A stretch of 64,000 nt of DNA from JBEBVQ01 sp964527735 (GCA_964527735.1 CAZGPG010000013.1:1-64000), one strand, 5' to 3'. Counted from the stretch's first letter, positions 44,020-53,138 are shown. Program-made: numbers and translations. Notes: generated by a model from the letters alone, not told the origin.

Positions 44020-45315
44020 ATGAAAAGAATTGCCCTTCACTGGCAGATCATAGGCGGCATTGTATTCGGCGCCGTTTTTGCCGCCATACTGGTACAGTTC
44101 AACTGGGGAACATCGTTCATTATCAACTGGATAAAGCCCTGGGGTACTATATTCATTAACCTGCTGAAGATGATCGCCATACCGTTGATCATCACATCAC
44201 TGGTGAAGGGGGTAGCCGAATTGAAAGATGTTTCCAGCCTTTCGAAAATAGGCGGACGGACCATGCTGATATATGTGTTCACCACTTTTGCGGCTGTCAT
44301 CATCGGGTTGCTGATCGTCAATACGATCAAGCCGGGGAATTTTGTCACGGAAGAAACCCGTGTAGTGTTGCTTTCCGGTTTTGAAGATGTGGCCGGGAAC
44401 AAGGTCTCACAGGCACAGGAAGTGATTGCCGGAGGTCCGTTGCAACCGGTTGTGGATATCGTGCCCGATAATTTTTTTGCAGCGATCACTGAGAATACCA
44501 ATATGCTGCAGGTGATCTTCTTTACGATACTTTTTGGTGTGGGGCTGATCCTGATACCGGAAGAAAAGAGCAGGCCTGTAAATGCTTTTTTTGACGGAGC
44601 AAATGAAGTGATACTCAAGATTATTGACATCATCATGAAGATAGCTCCCTATGGGGTATTTGCGCTTATTGCTGCACTGGTGGCGGAGTCGCCCGCGCCG
44701 GATATTTTCGTTGCGCTCGGCGTCTATGCGCTTACCGTGATCTTCGGACTGGTTATCCTGATGTACGGTTTATACTCTGTAATGGTGTGGTCCCTGGGCA
44801 GAATGTCTCCCAGGACGTTCATGAAAGGTATGGCGCCTGCGCAACTGGTTGCCTTTTCTACCAGTTCCAGCGCTGCGACACTGCCGGTAACCATGGAATG
44901 TGTGGAAGAACGACTGAAGATCGACAAGGAGATCGTCAACTTCGCCGTACCGATCGGCGCCACGGTCAATATGGACGGAACAGTGCTTTATCAGGCTGTG
45001 GCGGCAGTATTCATTGCGCAGGTAATGGGTTACGACCTCACGCTGGCCGATCAGCTCACGATCGTGCTTACGGCGTCCCTGGCGGGCATAGGAGCGGCGG
45101 CAGTGCCCGGCGCCGGTATATTGATGCTGGTCATTGTTCTGGAATCGATCGGGGTGAACCCTGCCGGTATCGCCCTGATCTTTGCAATAGACCGGCCGCT
45201 GGATATGTGCCGCACGGTGGTAAATGTCACAGGTGACGGGCTTGCAGCGGTGATCGTGCAGCGTTTTACCCGGAGAAAGCCGGTAGTGGCGGATACGAGT
45301 CTTGAGCAGGTGTGA
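44020..45315 (+). CDS. dicarboxylate/amino acid:cation symporter (DAACS, GltP/DctA type)
   Basis: 431 residues, about eight membrane helices plus two re-entrant loops. Typical motifs: the STSSSAATLPVT serine-rich loop, NMDGTVLYQAVAAVFIAQ, and GIGAAAVPGAG. Substrate is glutamate, aspartate or a C4-dicarboxylate; DRPLDMCRTVVNVTGDGLA is the cation- and substrate-binding helix of the family. It stands alone, followed by a strong AATGTG dyad. Confidence 0.92.
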   Translation: MKRIALHWQIIGGIVFGAVFAAILVQFNWGTSFIINWIKPWGTIFINLLKMIAIPLIITSLVKGVAELKDVSSLSKIGGRTMLIYVFTTFAAVIIGLLIVNTIKPGNFVTEETRVVLLSGFEDVAGNKVSQAQEVIAGGPLQPVVDIVPDNFFAAITENTNMLQVIFFTILFGVGLILIPEEKSRPVNAFFDGANEVILKIIDIIMKIAPYGVFALIAALVAESPAPDIFVALGVYALTVIFGLVILMYGLYSVMVWSLGRMSPRTFMKGMAPAQLVAFSTSSSAATLPVTMECVEERLKIDKEIVNFAVPIGATVNMDGTVLYQAVAAVFIAQVMGYDLTLADQLTIVLTASLAGIGAAAVPGAGILMLVIVLESIGVNPAGIALIFAIDRPLDMCRTVVNVTGDGLAAVIVQRFTRRKPVVADTSLEQV

Positions 45316-45325
45316 TGATCATATT

Positions 45326-45396
45326 AATGTGACAAATGTGTTGAATGTGGAAAATGTGATAAACACATTCGTCACATTCAATACATTTGTCACATT
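45326..45396. repeat. AATGTGAC dyad, 24-bp arms
   Basis: Bases 45326-45349 pair with 45373-45396 at all but one position. Each arm is built from three AATGTG words with ACA and TTG spacers, and the loop repeats AATGTG/CACATT. A sister dyad at 53043-53124 matches 22 of 24 bases per arm. It lies between the symporter stop and the thiolase promoter. Confidence 0.8.
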
Positions 45397-45425
45397 TTCA
45401 AAATAACGCTCTCCCCATTTTTGCG

Positions 45426-45433
45426 TACTTTTG
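45426..45433 (+). promoter_or_regulatory. -7 box of the thiolase gene
   Basis: TACTTTTG, an exact TAnnTTTG match, 19 bases before the ATG at 45453. It excludes the longer open frame that begins at 45387. Confidence 0.65.
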
Positions 45434-45452
45434 CACCCGTAAAAGCAAAGAC

Positions 45453-46631
45453 ATGAAAGAAGTATATATAGTTTCGGCAGTCCGCACGCCGCTGGGTAGC
45501 TGGGGCGGCTCGCTGAAAGATTTTTCTGCAACGCAGTTAGGCTCATTTGCCATCAAGGGCGCGTTGGAGCGGATCGGGCTGGACCCGAAAGAGGTGAATG
45601 AAGTGTTGATGGGATGCGTGCTGCAGGCCAATCTCGGCCAGGCGCCCGCCCGTCAGGCTGCGCGGTTTGCAGGCGTCCCGGACAATGTTCCGTGTACGAC
45701 AATCAACAAGGTATGCGCCAGTGGTATGAAGGCGGTAATGCAGGGGGCGCAGGCGGTGCTGCTGGGTGATGCCGATGTTGTTGTGGCCGGCGGTATGGAA
45801 AGCATGAGCAACGTACCATTCTATAATCCCAATCTCCGCTGGGGTAGTAAATACGGCAATGTGACGCTGATAGATGGGCTGGCTAAAGACGGCCTTACTG
45901 ATGTGTATCATAATTACGCGATGGGCAACGCGGCTGAACTTTGCGCCAAAGAGTGTAACATCAGCCGGGAAGCACAGGACGAGTTTGCCATCGAAAGCTA
46001 TAAGCGCAGTCAGGCTGCTGCTCAGGCCGGTAAGTTTGATAATGAAATCGTGCCGGTTGAGATCCCGCAGCGGAAGGGTGATCCTGTTATTTTTAATAAA
46101 GACGAAGAGCCCTGGAATGTAAAATTCGACAAGATACCGGGGCTGCGACCGGCATTTGTTAAAGAAGGCACTGTTACCGCTGCCAATGCCTCCACCATGA
46201 ACGACGGCGCTGCAGCGCTTGTTTTGATGAGCAAGGAGAAAGCGGATGCACTGGGTCTTAAGCCCATTGCCAAAATCCGTGGCTATGCAGATGCCGAGCA
46301 GGCGCCGGAATGGTTTACAACCACACCTTCGCTCGCTGTCCCCAAGGCAGTTGAGAAAGCAGGCCTGAAGATGGAAGATATCAGCTACTTTGAGTTGAAT
46401 GAAGCATTCAGCGTGGTAGGTATTGTGAATACACAGAAAATGAACCTGAAGCCGGAGCTGGTAAATGCCAACGGCGGAGCGGTATCATTAGGTCACCCGT
46501 TGGGTGCGAGCGGCGCCCGTATCCTCGTAACGCTGATCAACGTCCTGCATCAGAATAACGCACAATATGGTGCAGCTGGTATCTGTAACGGCGGCGGCGG
46601 CGCCAGCGCTGTCGTGATCGAAAAAGCGTGA
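45453..46631 (+). CDS. acetyl-CoA C-acetyltransferase (thiolase)
   Basis: 392 residues. Condenses or cleaves acetoacetyl-CoA. The N-terminal KEVYIVSAVRTPLG, nucleophile CASGMKA (Cys near 88), NEAFSVV, GHPLGASGARI and CNGGGGASA motifs are all present. No hydroxyacyl-CoA or reductase genes are adjacent, so a role in fatty-acid breakdown or polymer synthesis cannot be chosen. The start is fixed by the -7 box at 45426. Confidence 0.93.
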   Translation: MKEVYIVSAVRTPLGSWGGSLKDFSATQLGSFAIKGALERIGLDPKEVNEVLMGCVLQANLGQAPARQAARFAGVPDNVPCTTINKVCASGMKAVMQGAQAVLLGDADVVVAGGMESMSNVPFYNPNLRWGSKYGNVTLIDGLAKDGLTDVYHNYAMGNAAELCAKECNISREAQDEFAIESYKRSQAAAQAGKFDNEIVPVEIPQRKGDPVIFNKDEEPWNVKFDKIPGLRPAFVKEGTVTAANASTMNDGAAALVLMSKEKADALGLKPIAKIRGYADAEQAPEWFTTTPSLAVPKAVEKAGLKMEDISYFELNEAFSVVGIVNTQKMNLKPELVNANGGAVSLGHPLGASGARILVTLINVLHQNNAQYGAAGICNGGGGASAVVIEKA

Positions 46632-46638
46632 TTTCATT

Positions 46639-46812
46639 TGAGAATTTGAGCATGACGGCAGTTTGACAAATAAAACCGATATGCTCAAGTTCCCAAATTT
46701 TTTATTTTGAAACGGTTTGCCGATTCCGGTTCACGGGAATACTAAATGTGGAAATCAGGAAGCAAAGGCATTTTCAAATTTTCAAATTTTCAAATTCCCA
46801 AATTTTCAAATC
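46639..46812. repeat. AT-rich dyads of AATTTGAAAA / CATTTTCAAATT words
   Basis: An inverted pair around AATTTGAGCAT and ATGCTCAAG lies at 46643-46697, followed by a run of CAAATTTT words near 46767-46808. They belong to the same family as 11219, 56556 and 60903. They fill the gap between the convergent thiolase and isomerase genes. Confidence 0.6.
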
Positions 46813-46823
46813 AGGGAAATCTC

Positions 46824-47807
46824 CTACTGTTTCCCCAACTCCCCTTTCAGGTAATCGATCACCTTCACTTCAGTAGCATCTACACCATGCAGATCGGCGA
46901 GAAAAACCGATGCCCAGTCGGTAAGATGTACCAGGTAGAAAGCCCGCTCCCAGTAGTTCTTCCCTTTTGATTCTATCTCAATAAAGGTGCGGGTGTACTT
47001 TTTGATGATTTTTTTATTGATCTCCATACGCATCTGCACCCGCTCATAGTCATCTGCATTGCGCAGCAGCACTACGGCGCGGCTATCGTCTTTATCCCGC
47101 CATCCCACAAGCTCATTGTGATTCATTTCCGGTATCACATGATGCCAGGCCAGCATTTTCCCATTCTCGTTGATCTGCTGGCGGAAACGTACGGCAACGC
47201 CTTCATACACCGGGCCCGAATAAATGACCGGAGTTTTTCCCTGCAGCTTTTTTGCCAGCAACCGGCCGGCCTGACGTATGTTTTTCCCTTCTTTCTGCAG
47301 CAGACGTATGGCCCCGCTTATCTCCCGCTCAAAACCGTAGCTGATAAGGCCAAAATAGGCCAGCGCATACAATACCTGCACCGATGAATAGCCCAGGCAT
47401 GCACGGGGCGGCATCCCGGCCGGCAGCAAAATACAGTCGAGTTTTTTCTTTGCAGCAATCTCCGCTATCTTCCCTCCGGAAGTAATGCAGACGACTGTTG
47501 CTTTGGCCCTGAGCGCCTGTTTCATAGCCGAAAGTGTTTCTTCCGTATTGCCCGAATAGGATGAGACAATAACCAGTGAGCCTGCACCGACAAATGCCGG
47601 CAGCGAATAGTCTTTGTTAACGAAAAATGGCAGCTTCATCGTATCCGCCGTATAGTTCTGGACGATCGAGCCTCCGATCCCGCTTCCGCCGAGACCGGTC
47701 AATATTACATGATCAAACTCTTTTTCAGGTGTGATAAAGCGATAATTTTGCCCGATAATAAGGGCTTCCCCAAGCTGGGTGCTAAAATTCTGGACGAGAT
47801 CCTTCAT
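46824..47807 (-). CDS. bifunctional phosphoglucose/phosphomannose isomerase
   Basis: 327 residues with two SIS-type sugar isomerase halves. Seen are GLGGSGIGG, VSSYSGNTEETLSAM, VCITSGGKI, the GYSSVQVL segment and NHNELVGW in the second half; these match the bifunctional PGI/PMI family. It interconverts fructose-6-phosphate with glucose-6- or mannose-6-phosphate. The ATG is only 14 bases from that of the divergent YraN gene. Confidence 0.9.
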   Translation of the reverse strand: MKDLVQNFSTQLGEALIIGQNYRFITPEKEFDHVILTGLGGSGIGGSIVQNYTADTMKLPFFVNKDYSLPAFVGAGSLVIVSSYSGNTEETLSAMKQALRAKATVVCITSGGKIAEIAAKKKLDCILLPAGMPPRACLGYSSVQVLYALAYFGLISYGFEREISGAIRLLQKEGKNIRQAGRLLAKKLQGKTPVIYSGPVYEGVAVRFRQQINENGKMLAWHHVIPEMNHNELVGWRDKDDSRAVVLLRNADDYERVQMRMEINKKIIKKYTRTFIEIESKGKNYWERAFYLVHLTDWASVFLADLHGVDATEVKVIDYLKGELGKQ

Positions 47808-47821
47808 CTTTTTTTATTTCT

Positions 47822-48178
47822 ATGGCCAAACATAATGAAACAGGAGCAAAAGGAGAACAGGCAGGTGTCAACTATTTAAAAAAACTTGGTTATACGATCC
47901 TGCACCAAAACTGGCGGTGCCGCCGGAAGGAGGTGGATTGTATCGCCCTGAAGGATAATGTCGTCGTCTTTGTGGAAATAAAAACCCGCAGCCATTTCGG
48001 TTTCGGATTTCCTGAAGAGGCCGTGCATACAGGTAAGCAGCGGTTCCTGAAACAGGCCGCTGAAGTCTGGATGGACCGACATCCAGGGTATGCCGAATTG
48101 CGTTTTGATATCATCAGCATATTGCTGCAAGGGGATATAGTGCGGGAAATCATACATATTGAAGATGCGTTTTATTAA
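47822..48178 (+). CDS. YraN/UPF0102 family protein
   Basis: 118 residues. An endonuclease-like fold: GAKGEQAGVNYLKKLGY, the acidic E-V-D-C-I-A and VFVEIKTR motifs (PD-(D/E)XK-like), and the conserved FPEEAV. The family is universal in bacteria with no established role. It starts 14 bases from the divergent isomerase gene and ends just before a TAGAGACG palindrome. Confidence 0.9.
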   Translation: MAKHNETGAKGEQAGVNYLKKLGYTILHQNWRCRRKEVDCIALKDNVVVFVEIKTRSHFGFGFPEEAVHTGKQRFLKQAAEVWMDRHPGYAELRFDIISILLQGDIVREIIHIEDAFY

Positions 48179-48187
48179 AATGAATAT

Positions 48188-48215
48188 GTAGAGACGCGAT
48201 GCATCGCGTCTCTAC
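48188..48215. repeat. perfect 28-nt TAGAGACG palindrome supplying the SMR stop
   Basis: GTAGAGACGCGATG is followed by its exact reverse complement. The leftward SMR gene ends with the TAG (48212-48214) inside it. It is the closest sister of the palindrome at 6048-6077. Confidence 0.85.
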
Positions 48216-48538
48216 GGGGAAACGGCTTTCAGTCCGATCACGGAACCAATAAGGGTAGCGATAAAAAATATGCGCCAGAAATCGGTAGGCTCTTTGAAAA
48301 AGATAATGCCTACCAATGCCGTGCCTACGGCGCCGATACCCGTCCATACGGCATAAGCAGTGCCGATCGGCAGCGTCTGCGTAGCCTTGTATAATAAGTA
48401 CATGCTGATGGAGAGGCAAACAAAAAACGAAACCAGCCACCAGGTTGCGGTGGCGCCTGTTGTTTCTTTTGCCTTCCCAAGGCTGGCTGCAAAACCGACT
48501 TCAAAAAGTCCGGCGATAATCAGGATAATCCAGTTCAT
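48212..48538 (-). CDS. SMR-family multidrug efflux protein (SugE/EmrE type)
   Basis: 108 residues with four membrane helices. The membrane glutamate of the family is in LFEVGFAASL; AYAVWTGIGAVGTALVG matches the second to third helix. It would act as a small dimeric cation/H+ antiporter. The last residues end in AVSP and the stop codon is within the palindrome, so the original tail may have been trimmed. Confidence 0.9.
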   Translation of the reverse strand: MNWIILIIAGLFEVGFAASLGKAKETTGATATWWLVSFFVCLSISMYLLYKATQTLPIGTAYAVWTGIGAVGTALVGIIFFKEPTDFWRIFFIATLIGSVIGLKAVSP

Positions 48539-48580
48539 GATGTGTGGTAAATGATTGTGCTATTTAAACAGAACAGGTTA

Positions 48581-49480
48581 TTAGTTCTTCCCGCCAAAAA
48601 TGGAAATACCCGGCGGGTCTTCCTGCAAGGCCCGTATATTCCGGTTAAGTGTATCCAGCGAACGGGAGAGAGCGGCGGAGTTTTCCCTGTCTTTGACCCA
48701 GGGCGACTGTTTTATCTGCTCTATATTTTGCCGGATGCCGGAAATGGCTGTTTTCAGTTCTGTTGTATTTTCATGAATAGCTGAATGGGCAAGCGTTTCG
48801 CTTTGACGCTCGGCACTACGTAATGTCGAGTCACCGTTTAGTTGTTTCAGGCTGCTGATCATCTGGCTTGTAGTCCGGATGGTTTGCGTGAATGCAACAC
48901 TTTGCTGGTTTATAGTGGCTGCCGTTCTGGAAAATTGCTTTGTTTGGGTATCCAATTGTATCAGCATATGTACAAATCGGGAGGTAAGGCCGGTGGTCAT
49001 CATATGCATAAAATCATTAAGGCCGGTATCGGTGGCCTGAAGCAGCAGTTTGGCATGTTCGATAGCCGGTGCGACAACTACCGAGAAATTATCGACCATG
49101 GTGGGGTCTACTGATGTTTGCACCCGGGCGCCATCGGGCATATACTGGTGCGGGATACCCGGATGGATTTCAATGCTTTTATTGTCCAGCAGACTGCTGC
49201 CTGAAACAAGTACAGCTGTGCAGCCTTCCGTAAGCTGGTTTTGCTTTGGAACGGTGATGGCAACGCGGATCTGCTCGTCATAAAGCGTGATATCCGTCAC
49301 CTTCCCTATGTTCACCCCTTTCAGGTGTACCGGTGATCCTTCCGCCAGTCCCTGTACATTTTCATAATACCCGAAATAAGTATAGCTGCCTGAGGTGCGC
49401 TCCGTATGTTTATAGAAATAATACCCCCCTGCCAGAAGCAGAATGACAATCACGAAACCAAGACGCGCGGTTTTATTCAT
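48581..49480 (-). CDS. MlaD/MCE domain protein
   Basis: 299 residues. One N-terminal membrane helix (about residues 6-22) precedes an MCE domain (TYFGYYENVQGLAEGSPVHL, KGVNIGKVTDITLYDEQIRV, VLVSGSSLLDNKSIEIHPG) and a long helical C-terminal part. MCE proteins bind lipids in transport across the envelope. No MlaE or MlaF gene is adjacent. The ATG at 49480 is preferred; an upstream TTG at 49489 lies within a promoter-like ATATTTG. Confidence 0.87.
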   Translation of the reverse strand: MNKTARLGFVIVILLLAGGYYFYKHTERTSGSYTYFGYYENVQGLAEGSPVHLKGVNIGKVTDITLYDEQIRVAITVPKQNQLTEGCTAVLVSGSSLLDNKSIEIHPGIPHQYMPDGARVQTSVDPTMVDNFSVVVAPAIEHAKLLLQATDTGLNDFMHMMTTGLTSRFVHMLIQLDTQTKQFSRTAATINQQSVAFTQTIRTTSQMISSLKQLNGDSTLRSAERQSETLAHSAIHENTTELKTAISGIRQNIEQIKQSPWVKDRENSAALSRSLDTLNRNIRALQEDPPGISIFGGKN

Positions 49481-49578
49481 AAGAGACAAATATGCGAAAC
49501 GTTACGCTAAAATACGGATTATAATGCAGCCGGGCGGGGTTTAATATATCCAGCGTCAATTAGCTGTCGGTCAATTCT

Positions 49579-49586
49579 TATCTTTG
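49579..49586 (+). promoter_or_regulatory. -7 box of the lipoprotein gene at 49607
   Basis: TATCTTTG, an exact TAnnTTTG match, 20 bases before the ATG. Confidence 0.55.
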
Positions 49587-49606
49587 TATTCCCCAATTTC
49601 TTTTTC

Positions 49607-50191
49607 ATGCATCTGAGACCGTTCCGTATCTTGATACATATGCTGCTGCTGGTATGTGCTGTCGGCTGTAGAGAAAGGCAGCATGCTGTTACAGAACAAG
49701 CCGTTAATACAGAGGGTAATTATTTTTCTGTACGTCAGCTTGCCGCCGATCAGTTCAGGAATTTTCGCGGAACACCTTTTGTAATCGAAAAGATAATGAG
49801 CCTGAACGGGCAGTATGATTCGGTACTGATCAATTCCTATAATGCCGATTGGGAGTCGGTGCTCCAGACGTTTTTTGCTGCGGATATAGGAGATGAAAAA
49901 TACATTGACCGGTATAAAGTAGATGTGTTTAATGACGGCATGGGCGCATTGGTGCTTTTTTATACGGCTGGGGATGAAAAGTTGTTTACCCGTACATTGC
50001 AGGTGCGGATTGATGCGGTTACGCATCGTGTACTGTCTGTATTTATAGAAACAGGTAAGAAATCATTCTGGAATGAGGAGACGCAAAAGCTGTACTATAC
50101 ACCGATGAAACTGATCCAGATACAGGAGTACAGCAAGCCGCTTATCGGGCAAAAAAAAGACCTGCACGTCATCTGGCGTTTTACATTGTAA
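49607..50191 (+). CDS. lipoprotein, unknown function
   Basis: 194 residues. The signal peptide ends in a lipobox (AVGC, Cys near residue 21). The mature part is mixed alpha/beta with no recognised motif (YFSVRQLAADQFRNF, GALVLFYTAGDEK). It stands 34 bases before uvrC on the same strand and may be cotranscribed. I do not recognise the family. Confidence 0.75.
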   Translation: MHLRPFRILIHMLLLVCAVGCRERQHAVTEQAVNTEGNYFSVRQLAADQFRNFRGTPFVIEKIMSLNGQYDSVLINSYNADWESVLQTFFAADIGDEKYIDRYKVDVFNDGMGALVLFYTAGDEKLFTRTLQVRIDAVTHRVLSVFIETGKKSFWNEETQKLYYTPMKLIQIQEYSKPLIGQKKDLHVIWRFTL

Positions 50192-50225
50192 GTTAAAAAC
50201 TACCGGCGCAACAAACGCTCTGTAC

Positions 50226-52022
50226 ATGACCCGCGAAACGTTTAGCAAAATTGTATTGTCTATCCCGCATCAGCCCGGATGTTATAAATATTATGGTGCG
50301 GACGGCGAGCTGCTGTATGTAGGCAAGGCCAAAGATCTGAGAAAGCGTGTCACGTCCTATTTCAGCAAGAATGCAGGTAATAATAAGACCCGCCGGCTGG
50401 TATCCCTGATCACGCGTATTGAATTCACAGTAACGGATACGGAGCATGATGCATTCCTGCTCGAAAATTCATTGATCAAGCATTACCGTCCCCGGTATAA
50501 TATCGAACTTAAAGACGACAAGAGCTATCCCTATGTGGTCATAAAAAAGGAACACTTTCCAAGGATGTTTCTCACCCGGCGGGTGATACGCGATGGTTCG
50601 GAATATATAGGGCCGTTCACCGATGTCGGACAGGTTAAGGAACTGCTTGCGCTGATCCGTCAAAATATACCGTTGCGTAACTGCAGCCTCAACCTGTCTC
50701 CGCGGAATATTGCCAAAGGGAAATTCAAAGTATGCCTGGAATATCATTTAGGTAATTGTATGGGCCCCTGCGAGGGGTTGCAATCGGAGGCGGATTATGA
50801 TAAAAGCCTGCAGCACGTGCGCCATGTGCTGAAAGGGAATGTAGGAGAAGTGATCCGCTCACTGAAGACGCGTATGGCTGCGCTGGCGGCAGAAATGCAG
50901 TTTGAGAAAGCCGCTGTGGTGAAAAGCAAAATCGATGCCCTGCAAAATTATCACAGCAAGTCTACCGTGGTCAATCCGCATCTGGGAGATCTTGACGTAG
51001 CAACGATCCTGAGCGATGAAGGAAATGCTTACGTGCATTATATGATGGTACGCAACGGGAGCATTGTTTATGCGAACCCGGTTCAGATTGAGAAGAAACT
51101 TGAAGAAACCGATTCCGACGTGCTTTCGATTGCGCTGGATCGTTTCCGGGATAAGTTCCGGAGCAATGCAAACGAAGTGGTTGTGCCGTTCCCGGTTGAT
51201 GTTGCGGATAAGAGTCTGCGTGTTACCATCCCGAAAGCCGGGGACAAGAAAAAACTGCTCGATCTCAGCCTGAAGAATGCAGAGATATACCGTAATGAAA
51301 TACGCCGTAAGGCCACGCTGCTCACGGGCGAAAGAGACATTGCCGAAGCGCTGAAGATGTTGCAGGAGGCATTGCGGCTCCCGGCTTTACCAGTGCATAT
51401 TGAATGCTTCGATAATTCCAATTTCCAGGGTGCTTACCCGGTGTCTGCAATGGTTTGTTTCCGGGATGGCATGCCTTCAAAGAAGGAGTACCGGCACTAT
51501 AACATAAAAACGGTTACCGGCATCAATGATTTCGCCTCTATGGCAGAAGTTGTTTACCGGCGTTACAAGCGATTGCAGGAAGAAGAAAGATCCCTGCCGC
51601 AGCTGGTGATCATTGACGGCGGAAAGGGTCAACTGGCATCGGCGCTCGAAAGCATTGAAAAGCTCGGGCTCACCGGCAGGATGACGGTGGTGGGACTGGC
51701 GAAGCGGGAGGAGTCCATCTTTTTTCCCGGCGACCGGGAGCCGCTGCAGCTACCATATGACAATCCGGCGCATTTACTGATCCGCCGCATCCGGGATGAA
51801 GTGCATCGTTTCGGTATTAGCTTTCATCGGCAGCAACGGAGCAAAGGCACGTTCAAAAATGAGTTGGAAGGTATTCCGGGCATTGGTGAAAAAACGGCTA
51901 CGGAGCTACTACAGGCATTCCGTAGTGTAAACAAGATCAAAACCCTTACCGAACGGGAGCTTACGCGTGTTGTTGGCGCACGGAAGGCAAGGATTGTATA
52001 TGCACACTTTAATGAGGATTGA
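50226..52022 (+). CDS. uvrC: excinuclease ABC subunit C
   Basis: 598 residues. Makes both incisions in nucleotide-excision repair, after UvrA and UvrB load on damage. Seen: GIY-YIG-type N-terminal nuclease (PGCYKYYGADGELLYVGKA), UvrB-binding coiled coil (residues about 200-235), the RNase-H-like C-terminal nuclease (ECFDNSNFQGAYPVSAMV, IIDGGKGQL) and helix-hairpin-helix motifs (IPGIGEKTATELLQAF). uvrA and uvrB are not nearby. Its stop TGA lies in the hairpin that follows. Confidence 0.96.
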   Translation: MTRETFSKIVLSIPHQPGCYKYYGADGELLYVGKAKDLRKRVTSYFSKNAGNNKTRRLVSLITRIEFTVTDTEHDAFLLENSLIKHYRPRYNIELKDDKSYPYVVIKKEHFPRMFLTRRVIRDGSEYIGPFTDVGQVKELLALIRQNIPLRNCSLNLSPRNIAKGKFKVCLEYHLGNCMGPCEGLQSEADYDKSLQHVRHVLKGNVGEVIRSLKTRMAALAAEMQFEKAAVVKSKIDALQNYHSKSTVVNPHLGDLDVATILSDEGNAYVHYMMVRNGSIVYANPVQIEKKLEETDSDVLSIALDRFRDKFRSNANEVVVPFPVDVADKSLRVTIPKAGDKKKLLDLSLKNAEIYRNEIRRKATLLTGERDIAEALKMLQEALRLPALPVHIECFDNSNFQGAYPVSAMVCFRDGMPSKKEYRHYNIKTVTGINDFASMAEVVYRRYKRLQEEERSLPQLVIIDGGKGQLASALESIEKLGLTGRMTVVGLAKREESIFFPGDREPLQLPYDNPAHLLIRRIRDEVHRFGISFHRQQRSKGTFKNELEGIPGIGEKTATELLQAFRSVNKIKTLTERELTRVVGARKARIVYAHFNED

Positions 52023-52055
52023 GGGGTGAGGGGTGAACGATTTCACACCTCAATC
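52017..52055. terminator. hairpin at the uvrC stop
   Basis: GATTGAGG (52017-52024) and CCTCAATC (52048-52055) enclose a second stem GTGAA/TTCAC, with a GGGGTGAGGGGTGA sequence between. The uvrC TGA at 52020-52022 is within it. It also faces the convergent htpX gene. Confidence 0.6.
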
Positions 52056-52061
52056 CTGATA

Positions 52062-53000
52062 TTAAAAGGCTTCCAGCGCTTTGATCCGTTTTTCGATTGG
52101 GGGGTGAGTAGCAAAAAGACTGCTCAGCGAGAAGGTTTTTTCTTTTTTCACCTGGGGGTGATCGATGAATAACTGCGCCACGTCTTCATTTTTCACATGA
52201 GCGATATGCGGATTGCCGGAGATTTTGCGCAATGCGCTTGCAAGTGCCAGTGGATTACGTGTCATCTCAGCTGCGCCGGCGTCCGCCATATACTCTCTTC
52301 TTCTTGAGATGCCGAATCGGAGCAGTATGGAAATGAAGTAGGCGATGGCGGAGATGAGTATAGCTGCGACGATGATGATAGCGCCGCCGCCGTCTTTACC
52401 GTCGCGCCGGCGTCCACCGCCCATGTTTGAGTAGAAAAGACTGCGGATCGCCATCTGGCTCAGGAATGCGAAGATGCCCACAAATACAATGGATACGATC
52501 AGGAGGCGTACGTCGCGGTTCCGGATATGGGCCAGCTCGTGTGCGATCACTCCTTCCAGCTCTGCATCGTCAAGCGTATTAATAATGCCCCGCGTGAGGG
52601 TTACGGCATATGTTTTTTCATTGATCCCGCTCGCATAAGCATTCAGCGCATCATCTTCGATCACGTATACGTTGGGCATCTTCATGCCCTGGGAAATACA
52701 GAGATTCTCCACGAGGTTATATACCCGCATATTTTCTTTACGCTCCAGTGGTCTTGCTCCCGTTGCTGCCTGGATAATGGCTGTATTGGCAAACCAGGCA
52801 ATGGTGAACCATATAGCCACCCCGGCCAGCACCAGTGGCATAGCCTGGAGGAATGAAGGGGTTGCCTGCGTTTTATCTTCCAGGATCACATACAGGAATG
52901 CATATACCATTGCCAGCAACAGTAGCGGGAATGCTATTAGCAACAAGATGGAATTCCGGTTGTTCCGGGCTATTTGTGTCTGTATGCCTACGTAGGCCAT
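52062..53000 (-). CDS. htpX: M48 zinc metalloprotease HtpX-like
   Basis: 312 residues. Membrane-bound protease of membrane-protein quality control. Two N-terminal membrane helices and a second pair after the catalytic site (about residues 155-240) flank the HEXXH motif HELAHIRNRD; the third zinc ligand glutamate is probably in REYMADAGAAE. The lemA gene lies upstream on the same strand, the order seen in many bacteria, separated by an AATGTG dyad. Confidence 0.92.
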   Translation of the reverse strand: MAYVGIQTQIARNNRNSILLLIAFPLLLLAMVYAFLYVILEDKTQATPSFLQAMPLVLAGVAIWFTIAWFANTAIIQAATGARPLERKENMRVYNLVENLCISQGMKMPNVYVIEDDALNAYASGINEKTYAVTLTRGIINTLDDAELEGVIAHELAHIRNRDVRLLIVSIVFVGIFAFLSQMAIRSLFYSNMGGGRRRDGKDGGGAIIIVAAILISAIAYFISILLRFGISRRREYMADAGAAEMTRNPLALASALRKISGNPHIAHVKNEDVAQLFIDHPQVKKEKTFSLSSLFATHPPIEKRIKALEAF

Positions 53001-53042
53001 GTGTGTTTCAATTTGAGCATGAAGATAAGAATGTGTTTAATT

Positions 53043-53124
53043 AATGTGACGAATGTGTTCAATGTGACGAATGTGATTTCAGGCATCATGTCACATTAAA
53101 CACATTGAACACATTCGTCACATT
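53043..53124. repeat. AATGTGAC dyad, perfect 24-bp arms
   Basis: Bases 53043-53066 and 53101-53124 are exact reverse complements. It is the sister of the dyad at 45326-45396, and sits in the lemA-htpX intergenic gap, so it may weaken transcription of htpX or act as a transcript-end structure. Confidence 0.8.
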
Positions 53125-53138
53125 TCAATCTCCAACTA

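Noticed and set aside
46746..46812. Tandem CAAATTTT words as a microsatellite
   Set aside because: They are part of the AT-rich dyad family with inverted partners, not a simple repeat.
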